36,382 bases of DNA from an uncultured Bacilli bacterium (lineage in GTDB: Bacteria > Bacillota_I > Bacilli_A > RF39 > UBA660), in the NCBI GenBank assembly GCA_934098435.1, contig CAKOOV010000014.1, positions 1 through 36,382 on the forward strand, written 5' to 3'. The translations under genes were made by a program, and so were the position numbers. This document shows, piece by piece, positions 15,443 through 23,140 of the stretch. Under the pieces are notes generated by a model. It searched no databases and was not told the DNA's origin. It saw only the letters and a list, made by a program, of their open reading frames with translations. The first letter of the stretch is position 1, and every line of letters begins with the position of its first letter.

Positions 15443-15885
15443 TATTTATTACCTCCCATATCTACTACTTTTGGTTTTTGTGCTGTATGTGGATGTTCAT
15501 TTCCAGCGTATACAAATAATTTCTTATACATTTGTCTTCCTAATCTGTTATGAGGAAGCATTCCTTTTACTGCTCTTTCTACCATTTCTACTGGATAGTT
15601 TTCTTTCATTTCTTTAGCAGTTCTTTCTCTTAGACCACCTACATATCTTGAATGGTCATAATACATCTTATTTTCTAATTTGTTTCCTGTTAATGCTACT
15701 TTGTCTGCATTGATAATAATGATATTATCGCCACAATCAACATGTGGTGTATATGTAACTTTATGTTTTCCTCTTAACATTGCAGCGGCTTTGCTTGCTA
15801 CTCTACCTAGAGGCATATCTGTTGCATCAATTACATACCAGTCTCTTACAACTGTTTCTTTTGATTGCATAAATGTGTTTTTCAT
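15442..15885 (-). CDS. rplM: 50S ribosomal protein L13
   Basis: 147 residues, the usual length. The family motif region VERAVKGMLPHNRLGRQMYKKLFVYAG and the N-terminal WYVIDATDMPLGRVAS are intact. L13 is an early assembly protein. It is the first gene of the rplM-rpsI operon; the leader at 15886-15970 matches the layout of the L13 leader through which L13 is thought to control its own operon in Firmicutes. Confidence 0.98.
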   Translation of the reverse strand: MKNTFMQSKETVVRDWYVIDATDMPLGRVASKAAAMLRGKHKVTYTPHVDCGDNIIIINADKVALTGNKLENKMYYDHSRYVGGLRERTAKEMKENYPVEMVERAVKGMLPHNRLGRQMYKKLFVYAGNEHPHTAQKPKVVDMGGNK

Positions 15886-15970
15886 TTTTTATTCTCCTTC
15901 TTTTATTTATAAGTTAGTTTTTGAATATTAAGTGGTCCCAATACCTAATATTCTCCAACAAAATGTACCG
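15886..15970 (-). promoter_or_regulatory. L13-type ribosomal protein leader
   Basis: Between the rplM promoter and its start codon the transcript can form an 8-bp hairpin, GAATATTA (15946-15953) with TAATATTC (15923-15930). The 15-nt apical part GGTATTGGGACCACT has GGGACC features that I recall from the Firmicutes L13 leader (Rfam RF00555). The family match is from memory and should be tested with a covariance model. Confidence 0.65.
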
Positions 15971-15976
15971 ATTATG

Positions 15977-16005
15977 ATTGTACTATTATTTTATGATTTT
16001 GTCAA
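15977..16005 (-). promoter_or_regulatory. Promoter of rplM-rpsI
   Basis: Consensus -35 TTGACA (16000-16005), 17-bp spacer, -10 TACAAT (15977-15982). Confidence 0.8.
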
Positions 16006-16029
16006 TATTTTAGGAGTTTTTTCCTTATT

Positions 16030-16073
16030 TTTTTAATAAAATTTTAATAAATATTACTATTTTATTAAAAAAT
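16030..16073. terminator. AT-only hairpin between uvrC and the rplM promoter
   Basis: TTTTTTAATAAAA (from 16030) and TTTTATTAAAAAA pair over about 13 bp around an 18-nt loop. With no G or C in the stem it would be a weak terminator. It is the only terminator-like structure found after uvrC. Confidence 0.3.
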
Positions 16074-16094
16074 GGTATCTATTGACTACTTTAT

Positions 16095-17861
16095 TTATTT
16101 ATCGTATTCTTCTAGGAAATCTTTAAATGAAATTGCTATATCTTTTGGTAATATTTCTTCTAATTCTTCTAAAGGAGCTTCTTTCATTTTTGATATTGTT
16201 TTATATTTTTTTAGTAATTTGTTTTTTCTTACTTCCCCTATTCCTTCAATATTGTCTAATACTGAGGATAGTGCTCCTTTACTACGAATATTTTTATGAT
16301 AATTTATTGTATAGTTATGGACTTCATCTTGCATCTTAGTAAGTAATAGAAATAAATCGCTTTGTTTGTCTATTTTTATTTCTTCTAGTGGGTCTTTGCC
16401 TAGTAACATATTGGTACTATGGGTATCATCTTTTTTTAAGCCACATACTTCGATTTTTAATCCTAATGATGATATTACTTCTCTAGCTACATTTATTTGA
16501 CCGATACCACCATCTACGATAATTAGATCTGGCAACTCTGTATTTTCTTTTAAGGCTTTGAAATATCTTCTGTAAATTACTTCTTTCATTGTTCCATAAT
16601 CGTCATTTACATCATTAGTTATTTTATACTTACGATAATCGTTTTTGGATGGTTTACCCATTTTAAATACCACCATACCTGAAACGTTGAAACTACCAAA
16701 TAGATTTGAGTTATCGAATAGTTCTATTCGATCGACACTTGGTATATTTAATTTTTCTTTTAGTTCATTTAGGGCATTAGTTATTTTATCTTCATCTCTT
16801 TTTATATATGTCATTTGTTCTTCATAATAAATTCTAGCATTATCTACCGCTAAAGATAATATTCTTTTCTTTTCTCCTTTTACTGGGGTTATAAATTTTA
16901 TATTAAATAATTCACTGAATGTATTGGTATCTATATTATTTGGTACTAGTATTTCTTTAGGATTTGATACGTTTTTACTATAGAAATTTAATAAGTAATT
17001 AGATAGTTCTTCTTCTTCATCGCCAATCATAGGAAAGATATTTCTATTTCTATCTAATAATTTTCCTCCTCTTATAAAGAGTATTTGGATACTTATATAA
17101 TTATCTTTACTATAATAACCTACTACATCTATATTTACTTTATCATCTAAATCTACTTTTTGTTTTTCGGTAGTTATATTTATGTAATTTAATAGTTCTT
17201 TATATTCTAAGGCTTTCTCATATTCCATATTATTAGAGTAAGTATTCATTTTTTCTTTTAATTTGTTAGTAAGTACTTTGGTATTTCCGTTAAGAAATGA
17301 TATTATTTCTGTTTTCATTTCTTTTATTATTTCTTCATCTATGTTTTTGGTACAATAACCTAAGCACTCCCCTATATGATAATAGAGACATTCTCTTTTT
17401 TCATAGGTATTACATTTTCTTAAGGGATATACTCTATTTAGTATTTCTACTACATGGCGGGCTGCTCCAACATTGGGATATGGTCCAAAGAGATTGTTTT
17501 TTATTTTTTTGACGTTTATTCTTCTTATTATTCTTAATCTTGGTACTTTTTCATCAGTAAGTTCTATATATGGATAGCTTTTATCATCTCTATATAAAAT
17601 ATTATATTTGGGAGTGTATTTTTTTATTAGATTTATTTCTAATAATAGACTTTCCATTTCTGTATTGGTAACTATGTATTCAAAATGATCTATTTCTCTT
17701 ACTAACATCATTGTTTTTCCTGTATGTTCTCTATTAAAATAAGAACTTAATCTATTTTTTAGATTTTTACTTTTACCTACATATATTACGATGTTATCTT
17801 TATTTTTCATGAGATAACAGCCTGGTAAATGTGGTACTAACGATAATTCTTCTTTAAACAT
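16095..17861 (-). CDS. uvrC: Excinuclease ABC subunit UvrC
   Basis: UvrC makes both incisions in nucleotide excision repair after UvrB loading. The 588 residues contain the N-terminal GIY-YIG nuclease (PGCYLMKN to IYVGKSKNLKNRL, residues 13-37), a UVR domain at about 198-233 and an RNase H-like nuclease. In the latter, DRIELFDNSNLFG and LPDLIIVDGGIGQ carry the acidic residues. Paired helix-hairpin-helix motifs lie at the C-terminus (LDNIEGIGEVRKNKLLKKY). Its partner uvrB is 12 kb away. It stands alone behind tRNA-Ser and that tRNA's terminator. Confidence 0.98.
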   Translation of the reverse strand: MFKEELSLVPHLPGCYLMKNKDNIVIYVGKSKNLKNRLSSYFNREHTGKTMMLVREIDHFEYIVTNTEMESLLLEINLIKKYTPKYNILYRDDKSYPYIELTDEKVPRLRIIRRINVKKIKNNLFGPYPNVGAARHVVEILNRVYPLRKCNTYEKRECLYYHIGECLGYCTKNIDEEIIKEMKTEIISFLNGNTKVLTNKLKEKMNTYSNNMEYEKALEYKELLNYINITTEKQKVDLDDKVNIDVVGYYSKDNYISIQILFIRGGKLLDRNRNIFPMIGDEEEELSNYLLNFYSKNVSNPKEILVPNNIDTNTFSELFNIKFITPVKGEKKRILSLAVDNARIYYEEQMTYIKRDEDKITNALNELKEKLNIPSVDRIELFDNSNLFGSFNVSGMVVFKMGKPSKNDYRKYKITNDVNDDYGTMKEVIYRRYFKALKENTELPDLIIVDGGIGQINVAREVISSLGLKIEVCGLKKDDTHSTNMLLGKDPLEEIKIDKQSDLFLLLTKMQDEVHNYTINYHKNIRSKGALSSVLDNIEGIGEVRKNKLLKKYKTISKMKEAPLEELEEILPKDIAISFKDFLEEYDK

Positions 17862-17882
17862 AATATCACCTTCATATATAAG

Positions 17883-17901
17883 AAAAAACCCTTTCGGGTT
17901 T
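17883..17901 (-). terminator. Terminator of tRNA-Ser
   Basis: AAACCC / GGGTTT stem closed by a GAAA tetraloop with a run of six T on the minus strand, 12 bases after the tRNA 3' end and 22 bases before the uvrC start. Confidence 0.9.
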
Positions 17902-17912
17902 GATTTTCATTA

Positions 17913-18003
17913 TGGCGGAGCAGGAGAGATTTGAACTCTCGCACCAGTTTCCCGGTCTACACCCTTAGCAGGGGCGCCTCTTCAGCCTCTTGAGTACTAC
18001 TCC
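17913..18003 (-). tRNA. tRNA-Ser (anticodon GCT)
   Basis: A complete 91-base class II tRNA with CCA encoded. Acceptor GGAGTAG pairs with CTGCTCC (one T-G pair), the discriminator is G, the anticodon loop CTGCTAA lies in stem CGCCC/GGGTG, and a long variable arm is present. It reads AGC/AGT serine codons. Confidence 0.97.
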
Positions 18004-18043
18004 GTTGCTACATATATAATTCTATATTAAAAATTATAAATTG

Positions 18044-18508
18044 TCAACTAATTTTAGTTATTTTTATATCTTCTTTATCTTTATATAGTTTTATCATTTT
18101 GTCTATTATTTCTTTTATGTCTTCTTCTTTCTGAGCGTTAGCTAGTTCTAAATCATAGGCTTTTAATTGGTTATTTATTTCTTCATCTTTTAGTATATAT
18201 TCCATAATAGTTAATTCTTTATTATATGTTTTTTTTATTTTATCTATATTATCTTTATTTTTGGTTATGGCAATAATGGTATTATATTTTCCTTCGTCTT
18301 CATAGTATATATAGTTATTACTTAGACTGCTTGCTTTCATACTATCGTAATCGTTATATGAATTATCTTTAAGTAAATATATGGTATTTAACTCTAGAAT
18401 GTTTTTTCCTTTATCTTCATAAATGCTAAACATTAGTCTTCCACATATAAAGCCACATAATACTGATAAAAAAATAGGTACTACTATTTGTTTGATTTTC
18501 TTTTTCAT
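18044..18508 (-). CDS. Single-pass membrane protein, possible SPOR-like extracellular domain
   Basis: 154 residues: a basic start (MKKKIKQ), one membrane helix (about 8-28) and an extracytoplasmic domain with NTIYLLKDNSYNDYDSMKAS, then NYIYYEDEGKYNTIIAIT and a run of charged helices. The order beta-helix-beta around the YLLK...YIYYED...IAIT pattern recalls SPOR-like peptidoglycan-binding domains, an inference by eye. GGTGATAAA precedes ATG. It follows the two prepilin genes by 36 bases in the same direction, so it may belong to their operon. Confidence 0.65.
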   Translation of the reverse strand: MKKKIKQIVVPIFLSVLCGFICGRLMFSIYEDKGKNILELNTIYLLKDNSYNDYDSMKASSLSNNYIYYEDEGKYNTIIAITKNKDNIDKIKKTYNKELTIMEYILKDEEINNQLKAYDLELANAQKEEDIKEIIDKMIKLYKDKEDIKITKIS

Positions 18509-18544
18509 TTTATCACCAAAAATAGTATATACCTATATTTTTAA

Positions 18545-19075
18545 TTATTTTGTCGAATTATATAATACTATTTCAATATCTCTATTATTATCAGTAAATA
18601 TATCTTCAAAATTTATTTTTATAATTAAATAGTTTTTTTCTTCTGATAATGTACATGTTTTTATCTTAATATCGCTATATTTTATATCTTTATTTATTGT
18701 TTTACTGTATCCTGAGTATTCTGAGGAATATGTAATTGTGTCTTTAGTTGAATTTATATTTATATTGGAAGTAACGTTAGAATTTTTAAACTTTAATTCA
18801 CATGTATAGTCATCGATAAGTGTTGCTTTTTCAATTTCTCCAATGTTATTTATATTTGATTTACTATGCTGTATAATATCTTGTTTAATTTCTTTACGAA
18901 GGTTATTGGTAATTAGTGCTTTATCTGTAAGGAATAAGGTATTTGTATAGTTATCATTAGTTTTATTAACCATTTTTACTGTTAGATCTATTAGGAATAC
19001 CGCTATAGAGACTGCTACTACGGAAGCTAATATTACTTCTACAGCTAAATATCCTTTTTTATTTAACTTAAACAC
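18545..19075 (-). CDS. Type II/IV prepilin-like protein (pseudopilin) B
   Basis: About 176 residues. The N-terminus has the prepilin signal: basic leader ending KKG, then YLAVEVILASVVAVSIAVFL, with Glu at +5 of the mature protein and a long hydrophobic helix. Such proteins are cut by a PilD/ComC-type peptidase and assemble into a pseudopilus. The start is taken as GTG 19075, placed correctly after AGGTGAT; it overlaps the end of the preceding prepilin gene by 8 bases. The C-terminal half has no recognisable domain. The tandem arrangement with the ATPase at 19633 suggests a ComG-like competence or secretion apparatus. Confidence 0.8.
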   Translation of the reverse strand: MFKLNKKGYLAVEVILASVVAVSIAVFLIDLTVKMVNKTNDNYTNTLFLTDKALITNNLRKEIKQDIIQHSKSNINNIGEIEKATLIDDYTCELKFKNSNVTSNININSTKDTITYSSEYSGYSKTINKDIKYSDIKIKTCTLSEEKNYLIIKINFEDIFTDNNRDIEIVLYNSTK

Positions 19076-19529
19076 TGTTATCACCTACTTTTAAGGCATA
19101 GTAACGACAATCATCATCGGTAGTACATAGTTCTGATATTATTATATAGTTATAGTTATTATCATTACTTAATTTGGTTTTTAAGTAAGACATAAAATCT
19201 TTTAGGGTTTGTTTGCCTTCAATAGTATTATTTAGTGTTGATGGTGTAATGTAATAGCCGTTTGCTTCATTATAGCCTAAACTTATATATGCCTTGGATA
19301 AGTCTCCTAATGATAGTTTGGAATCTGTTGGGGATCCTTTATCTTTAATAAGATCATTTATTTCTTCTGCGAAGAATAAAGCATCTATATCATAATAGTT
19401 ATTTCTTGTTTCATAAGCAGAAGATACTCTATTTATAGCTATATACATTGTTACTAATACTGTAGATATTACTGCGGATACCACTACTACTTCTGCTAAC
19501 ATAAATCCTTTTTTTCCTAATTTCGTCAA
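19068..19529 (-). CDS. Type II/IV prepilin-like protein (pseudopilin) A
   Basis: About 153 residues with the leader ending GKKG, then FMLAEVVVVSAVISTVLV: cleavage would be after Gly, with Glu at +5 and a hydrophobic N-terminal helix. The start is taken as TTG 19529, four bases after the GGTGAT used as ribosome-binding site in many genes here; a GTG nine bases upstream lies within that site. The soluble half contains CTTDDDCRYYALKVG, whose Cys pair may form a disulphide. It is first in a prepilin A-prepilin B-membrane protein series, divergent from the pilus ATPase. Confidence 0.8.
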   Translation of the reverse strand: MTKLGKKGFMLAEVVVVSAVISTVLVTMYIAINRVSSAYETRNNYYDIDALFFAEEINDLIKDKGSPTDSKLSLGDLSKAYISLGYNEANGYYITPSTLNNTIEGKQTLKDFMSYLKTKLSNDNNYNYIIISELCTTDDDCRYYALKVGDNSV

Positions 19530-19632
19530 TTTTATCACCTTTTTACTATTGCTATTTAATTAATTATATTATATAATATTTATAGAATAAAATCTAGTCT
19601 TTAGAATAAAAAAGAATGAAAAGAGGGAAATT

Positions 19633-20925
19633 ATGCAGCAGAATAATCAAACACAAATTGGTAGTTCTAATATTAATAATAATATGATGCAACGTAATAA
19701 TATGGCTACTAATAATCAAAGTAGGAATATTGATTTTACTAAGATGCCTATTGTTAATGCTGTTAATAGTATTTTGCTTAATGGTGTTTCTTTGGGTGCT
19801 AGTGATATTCACTTTGATCCTACTGATGATGGTATTGTTGTTAGATATAGAATTGATGGTGTTTTAAATAATTTTTACTTTTTACCTATGGAGATTAAAC
19901 AAAATATTACTACTAGAATTAAGATAATGGCTGGTATGAATATTACTGAAACTAGACTTCCTCAAGATGGTGCTATTAAAGACAAAATGAATGGTAAAGA
20001 TTTGGATATGCGTGTTTCTTCTTTGCCTACTAAAAGAGGAGAAAAGATTGTTATAAGAATTATGGATTATTCTATGAGTCTTAAAGGTATTGAATATTTA
20101 TGCTTTAGTGAAACTAATTATAATAAGGTGCTTAAGATGCTTAATTTTCCTAATGGTATTATATTAGTTACTGGTGCTACTGGTACTGGTAAGTCTACTA
20201 CTCTATATTCTTTTTTACAGAAGCTAAATACTGAAGGATCTAATTTGATTACTGTTGAAGATCCGATAGAAATGGATATTAAAGGGGTTAATCAGGTACA
20301 GGTTAATAGTGATATTGGTCTTGATTTTGCTACAGTATTAAGAAGTATTTTAAGACAGGATCCAAATATTATTATGATTGGTGAGATAAGGGATTCTGAA
20401 ACTGCTAAAATTGCTGTTAGAGCTTCTATTACTGGTCATTTGGTATTATCTACTATACATACTAATAATTCTCTTAATACTATAGAAAGACTTCTTGATA
20501 TGGATGTTGAGAGATATTTACTTGCTTCTGCTTTAACTGGTATTGTCTCTCAGAAACTTGCTAGAAAGTTATGTGATAAGTGTAAGATTAAGAGAGCTGT
20601 TACTGTTACTGAGAAGAATTTATTTAAAACGGTATTAGGTATTGATGTAACGGAAGTATTTGAAGCTAATCCTTCGGGATGTCCTAATTGTAATCATGGT
20701 TATCATAGTAGAATTGCTATTCAAGAAGTTCTTTTGATTAATCAAGATATTAGGGATGCTATTTCTGCTGGTATAAGAAAAGAAGAACTAAGAAAGCTTG
20801 TATATAATAAAGATGTTATTACTATGCTTCAAGATGGGTTATTTAAGGTATTAGCTGGTTTTACTACTACTGATGAAATATTAAAACTTATTGAAGTTGA
20901 AGATGAAGATTTTGGCGTTAAATAA
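19633..20925 (+). CDS. Type II secretion / type IV pilus assembly ATPase (PilB/GspE/ComGA family)
   Basis: A hexameric secretion-superfamily ATPase that powers pilus or pseudopilus assembly. Over 430 residues, an Asn-rich N-terminus (1-32) replaces the usual GspE N-terminal domain. It is followed by the N2 PAS-like domain (GASDIHFDP, 55-63), Walker A GATGTGKS (181-188) and Walker B IIMIGEIRDSET. The C-terminal tetracysteine zinc motif is CDKC plus CPNC. The zinc motif favours PilB/GspE over the retraction ATPase PilT. AGAGGG precedes ATG. It is divergent from the two prepilin genes; no GspF-like membrane protein or prepilin peptidase is in the window. Confidence 0.93.
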   Translation: MQQNNQTQIGSSNINNNMMQRNNMATNNQSRNIDFTKMPIVNAVNSILLNGVSLGASDIHFDPTDDGIVVRYRIDGVLNNFYFLPMEIKQNITTRIKIMAGMNITETRLPQDGAIKDKMNGKDLDMRVSSLPTKRGEKIVIRIMDYSMSLKGIEYLCFSETNYNKVLKMLNFPNGIILVTGATGTGKSTTLYSFLQKLNTEGSNLITVEDPIEMDIKGVNQVQVNSDIGLDFATVLRSILRQDPNIIMIGEIRDSETAKIAVRASITGHLVLSTIHTNNSLNTIERLLDMDVERYLLASALTGIVSQKLARKLCDKCKIKRAVTVTEKNLFKTVLGIDVTEVFEANPSGCPNCNHGYHSRIAIQEVLLINQDIRDAISAGIRKEELRKLVYNKDVITMLQDGLFKVLAGFTTTDEILKLIEVEDEDFGVK

Positions 20926-20950
20926 AGAGTTATCATTTGATAACTCTTTT
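20924..20950 (+). terminator. Terminator of the pilus ATPase gene
   Basis: AAAGAGTTATCA pairs with TGATAACTCTTT (12 bp on paper, loop closed by the last A-T pairs), with TTTT at the end. It overlaps the stop codon region. Confidence 0.85.
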
Positions 20951-20981
20951 GCTATATCGTCTCACACTTCATTGCTCGCCG

Positions 20982-21034
20982 TTTTCTAATGCCTATGATC
21001 ATTAGAAAAAGTTTAGAGCCGAAGTCTCTAAACT
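20982..21034 (+). repeat. Tandem double-hairpin element 4 (between the ATPase and the BspA-like gene)
   Basis: Arms 20982-20991/21000-21009 (10 bp, loop CCTATGAT) and 21010-21018/21026-21034 (9 bp, loop CCGAAGT), directly adjacent. The CC-start loops are on the plus strand, the sense of the ATPase gene, but the element lies past that gene's terminator and 12 bases from the stop of the convergent BspA-like gene. The second hairpin, TTTAGAG-CC...GT-CTCTAAA, matches the second hairpin of the other three elements. Confidence 0.75.
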
Positions 21035-21045
21035 ATTTGTTATTA

Positions 21046-22908
21046 TTAACTAATATAAGTAGTATTTATATTATTAAAGTTAGTATTCATAAAATTTCTA
21101 TTAGCTTCAGTATCTTTTAGATATATTTTAATATTACTATTAATAAGATAAAATGGAGATAAACTATTATACCATTCTGTATTAACATTACTGAAATCTG
21201 CATTTCTTAAGTCCAAATTTTTTAATGACGAGCAATTACGAAATGCCATTTGCATTTCTGTTACACCACTAGTATCCCAATCAGATAAATCTAAAGTAGT
21301 TAAACTGCTACAATTTCTAAATGTTGCATATAAATTTGTTACTTTATTTGAAATTTTCCAACCGTTTAAATTAAGCATTTCTAAACTAGAATCGCCATCA
21401 AAAGTATTAGAAAGATTGGTGACTTGAGAAACATTCCAACTAGATAAATCTAAATATTTTAATTTTTTAAGTCCCGAAAAGGTTCCTTCTAAACTTGTTA
21501 TTCCATCTGTTGTGCTTTCTTCTAAATTAAGGTATTCAAGATTACTACAGCCAGCAAAAGCACCTGCCAAAGAGCTTAATTTGAATCCTTTTAAATTTAT
21601 GCTAGTAATACTTTCACAGCCTGCAAACATTCTTACAATTTCAATTGGATTATTGGGTTTTAAATTAGATAAATCTACATTCTGCAAATTAGAACATCCT
21701 GTAAACATATATGACATACTAATGAGATTATTACCGTTAAAACTAGATAAATCTATTATTATTAGATTTGCACATCCTCTAAACATAGTACTCATTGTTC
21801 TAACATTTGAGATATCAAAATTTGATAAATCTAAACTTGTAAGTGAACTACAATTTTTAAACATATATTGCATACTAGTCACATTTGAAGTATTAAAATT
21901 TGATAAATCTATTTTTTTTAGAAAATTGCAATTATTAAACATAGCATACATACTGGTCACATTTGATGTATTAAAATTATCACCAAAAGTAATATTAGTT
22001 AAAGATGTATTGTCTGAGAACATATTAGCCATATTAGTCATTCCTGAGGTATCCATATTAGATAGATCTATTGATGTAACATTAGTTAGATTACTAAATA
22101 ATCCTGATGTAGATGATGGATTAGCATATATTTTATTATTACTGCCTATTGTTATATCATAGTTACCATTTGCATCTGCTTCATTATACCACATCTTTAT
22201 TGTATTATCACTATTTTTAGATACATCTACTACTGTAGCTCCTTCTGGTATATCTAAATTATCTACTACTTTTAAAGTAGCTATATTTTGTCTTGGTACT
22301 TCTGAATTTAAGAATTTAGATGTAGAACTTATACTTGATTCAGTATTAGTTATTACATTAGTCTCTACTCCTACATCTATTTTACCTACTAAAGATTTAT
22401 TCATCATATTAGAATTATTTTCCATATTACCATCTATCCAAAAATATAACTTAAAAGTAGATATTTTAGGACTAGAAGTACTACCTTTATCTAATGAACT
22501 AGTATTTAATATTAAAGTATTACCATTTACTGCATCTTTAAGATTACCCGTCTTTACTACTTTATTATCTTTTAATAAAGTATATTTAAATGATTCATCT
22601 TTTAATTCATTAGCAATACTAGTTATTTCTAATTTTACTTTATATAATAATGAATCAGTACTATTAGCATTTCTTACAGTAAAAGTAGTACTTACTCCAT
22701 CAGTATAATTATATACTGGAGCTAAATTAGATATATTAATATCTGGACCACTAGTAAAAGTTACATCTGCTAAATTACCTATTGATAAAGTAACACTAGT
22801 ATTACTAGGACTTATCCAAGTAAACCAAGCATAAGTACCAGCACTACTTACTAAAGATATTAATAATATAAATATTCCTATATACATAAACTTCTTATAT
22901 TTATCCAT
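21046..22908 (-). CDS. BspA-like surface protein with DUF285 leucine-rich-type repeats
   Basis: 620 residues. A membrane/signal segment (about 7-28) leads into an extracellular part starting TYAWFTW, a beta-rich domain to about residue 200, a linker, and from about 265 on roughly a dozen repeats of about 24-26 residues of the type SLTSLDLSNFDTSNVTSMxxMF. These are the bacterial surface protein repeats of DUF285/TIGR02167, often linked to adhesion in gut and Mollicute-related bacteria. No LPXTG sorting signal is seen. GGTGGTGAT precedes ATG. Expression is probably controlled by the phase-variable leader at 22909-23129. A close paralogue is at 35313-36382. Confidence 0.9.
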   Translation of the reverse strand: MDKYKKFMYIGIFILLISLVSSAGTYAWFTWISPSNTSVTLSIGNLADVTFTSGPDINISNLAPVYNYTDGVSTTFTVRNANSTDSLLYKVKLEITSIANELKDESFKYTLLKDNKVVKTGNLKDAVNGNTLILNTSSLDKGSTSSPKISTFKLYFWIDGNMENNSNMMNKSLVGKIDVGVETNVITNTESSISSTSKFLNSEVPRQNIATLKVVDNLDIPEGATVVDVSKNSDNTIKMWYNEADANGNYDITIGSNNKIYANPSSTSGLFSNLTNVTSIDLSNMDTSGMTNMANMFSDNTSLTNITFGDNFNTSNVTSMYAMFNNCNFLKKIDLSNFNTSNVTSMQYMFKNCSSLTSLDLSNFDISNVRTMSTMFRGCANLIIIDLSSFNGNNLISMSYMFTGCSNLQNVDLSNLKPNNPIEIVRMFAGCESITSINLKGFKLSSLAGAFAGCSNLEYLNLEESTTDGITSLEGTFSGLKKLKYLDLSSWNVSQVTNLSNTFDGDSSLEMLNLNGWKISNKVTNLYATFRNCSSLTTLDLSDWDTSGVTEMQMAFRNCSSLKNLDLRNADFSNVNTEWYNSLSPFYLINSNIKIYLKDTEANRNFMNTNFNNINTTYIS

Positions 22909-22923
22909 TATATCACCACCAAA

Positions 22924-22973
22924 AAAGACTATGAAAAATTACTAATATTTCTATTAGTTATTTCATAGTCTTT
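22924..22973 (-). terminator. Attenuator hairpin before the BspA-like gene
   Basis: On the minus strand AAAGACTATGAAA (22973-22961) pairs perfectly with TTTCATAGTCTTT (22936-22924), and an inner 7-bp stem ACTAATA/TATTAGT is capped by GAAA. The 3' arm runs into six T (22926-22921) just before the ribosome-binding site GGTGGTGAT of the BspA-like gene. This is a strong intrinsic terminator inside the leader, placed to stop transcription before the gene. The one long open frame through the upstream poly-G tract ends at TAG 22931-22929, within the 3' arm. Confidence 0.85.
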
Positions 22974-23110
22974 ATTATTTACATATTTTATTATATTATA
23001 AGAATTTACAAGCCCCCCCCCCCCTAATTAACAATGAGTTAACGTTTTTAAATAATACATCTTTCATATTTGAGGGCCTCCCTTCTTATCTTACATATAA
23101 ATAATATCAT
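22965..23110 (-). repeat. Leader repeat, copy 2 (complete)
   Basis: This segment matches 1-145 almost base for base: the -10 box, upstream ORF with its ribosome-binding site, poly-G tract and entry into the terminator. Differences are the tract length (12 versus 10) with one extra A, a one-base indel before the ORF start and a rearranged AT stretch of equal length. Inside the ORF an inverted repeat TTAAC-AATGA-GTTAA (23028-23042) is also conserved. Confidence 0.85.
22996..23067 (-). CDS. Upstream ORF with poly-G tract, leader copy 2
   Basis: A 23-codon ORF: ATG 23067 follows GGGAGG (23077-23082) at 9 bases, and TAA is at 22998-22996. The peptide reads MKDVLFKNVNSLLIR, three Gly, ACKFL. The Gly codons come from a run of twelve G (23013-23024), by far the longest G/C run of this AT-rich window. 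In the current frame it stops 15 bases past the tract. With one G fewer the frame stays open for 27 further codons, across the whole 5' part of the attenuator. Start, binding site and frame are kept in copy 1 at 32-100. Confidence 0.7.
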   Translation of the reverse strand: MKDVLFKNVNSLLIRGGGACKFL

Positions 23111-23129
23111 AATTTAATATTTTTTACAA
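23101..23129 (-). promoter_or_regulatory. Promoter of the BspA-like gene leader (copy 2)
   Basis: -35 TTGTAA (23124-23129), 17-bp spacer, -10 TATTAT (23101-23106). It starts 12 bases after the stop of the ricA-like gene. The -10 region and downstream leader match copy 1; the -35 and spacer sequences differ but keep the 17-bp spacing. Confidence 0.65.
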
Positions 23130-23140
23130 TATAATACATT

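Noticed and set aside
21512..22162. Long plus-strand open frame of 216 codons across the BspA-like repeats, and similar ones at 35698-35988 and 36004-36357
   Set aside because: They are antisense to the DUF285 repeats. Repeat periodicity and codon bias keep the complementary frame open; there is no ribosome-binding site and the minus-strand protein is clearly the real one.
22981..23024. Placing the main promoter of the BspA-like gene around the poly-G tract (TATAAT at about 22992-22999 with the tract as spacer)
   Set aside because: The distance from TTGTTA to this TATAAT would be 25-28 bp, outside the normal range, and a better 17-bp-spaced promoter exists upstream in both copies. A secondary promoter cannot be excluded.
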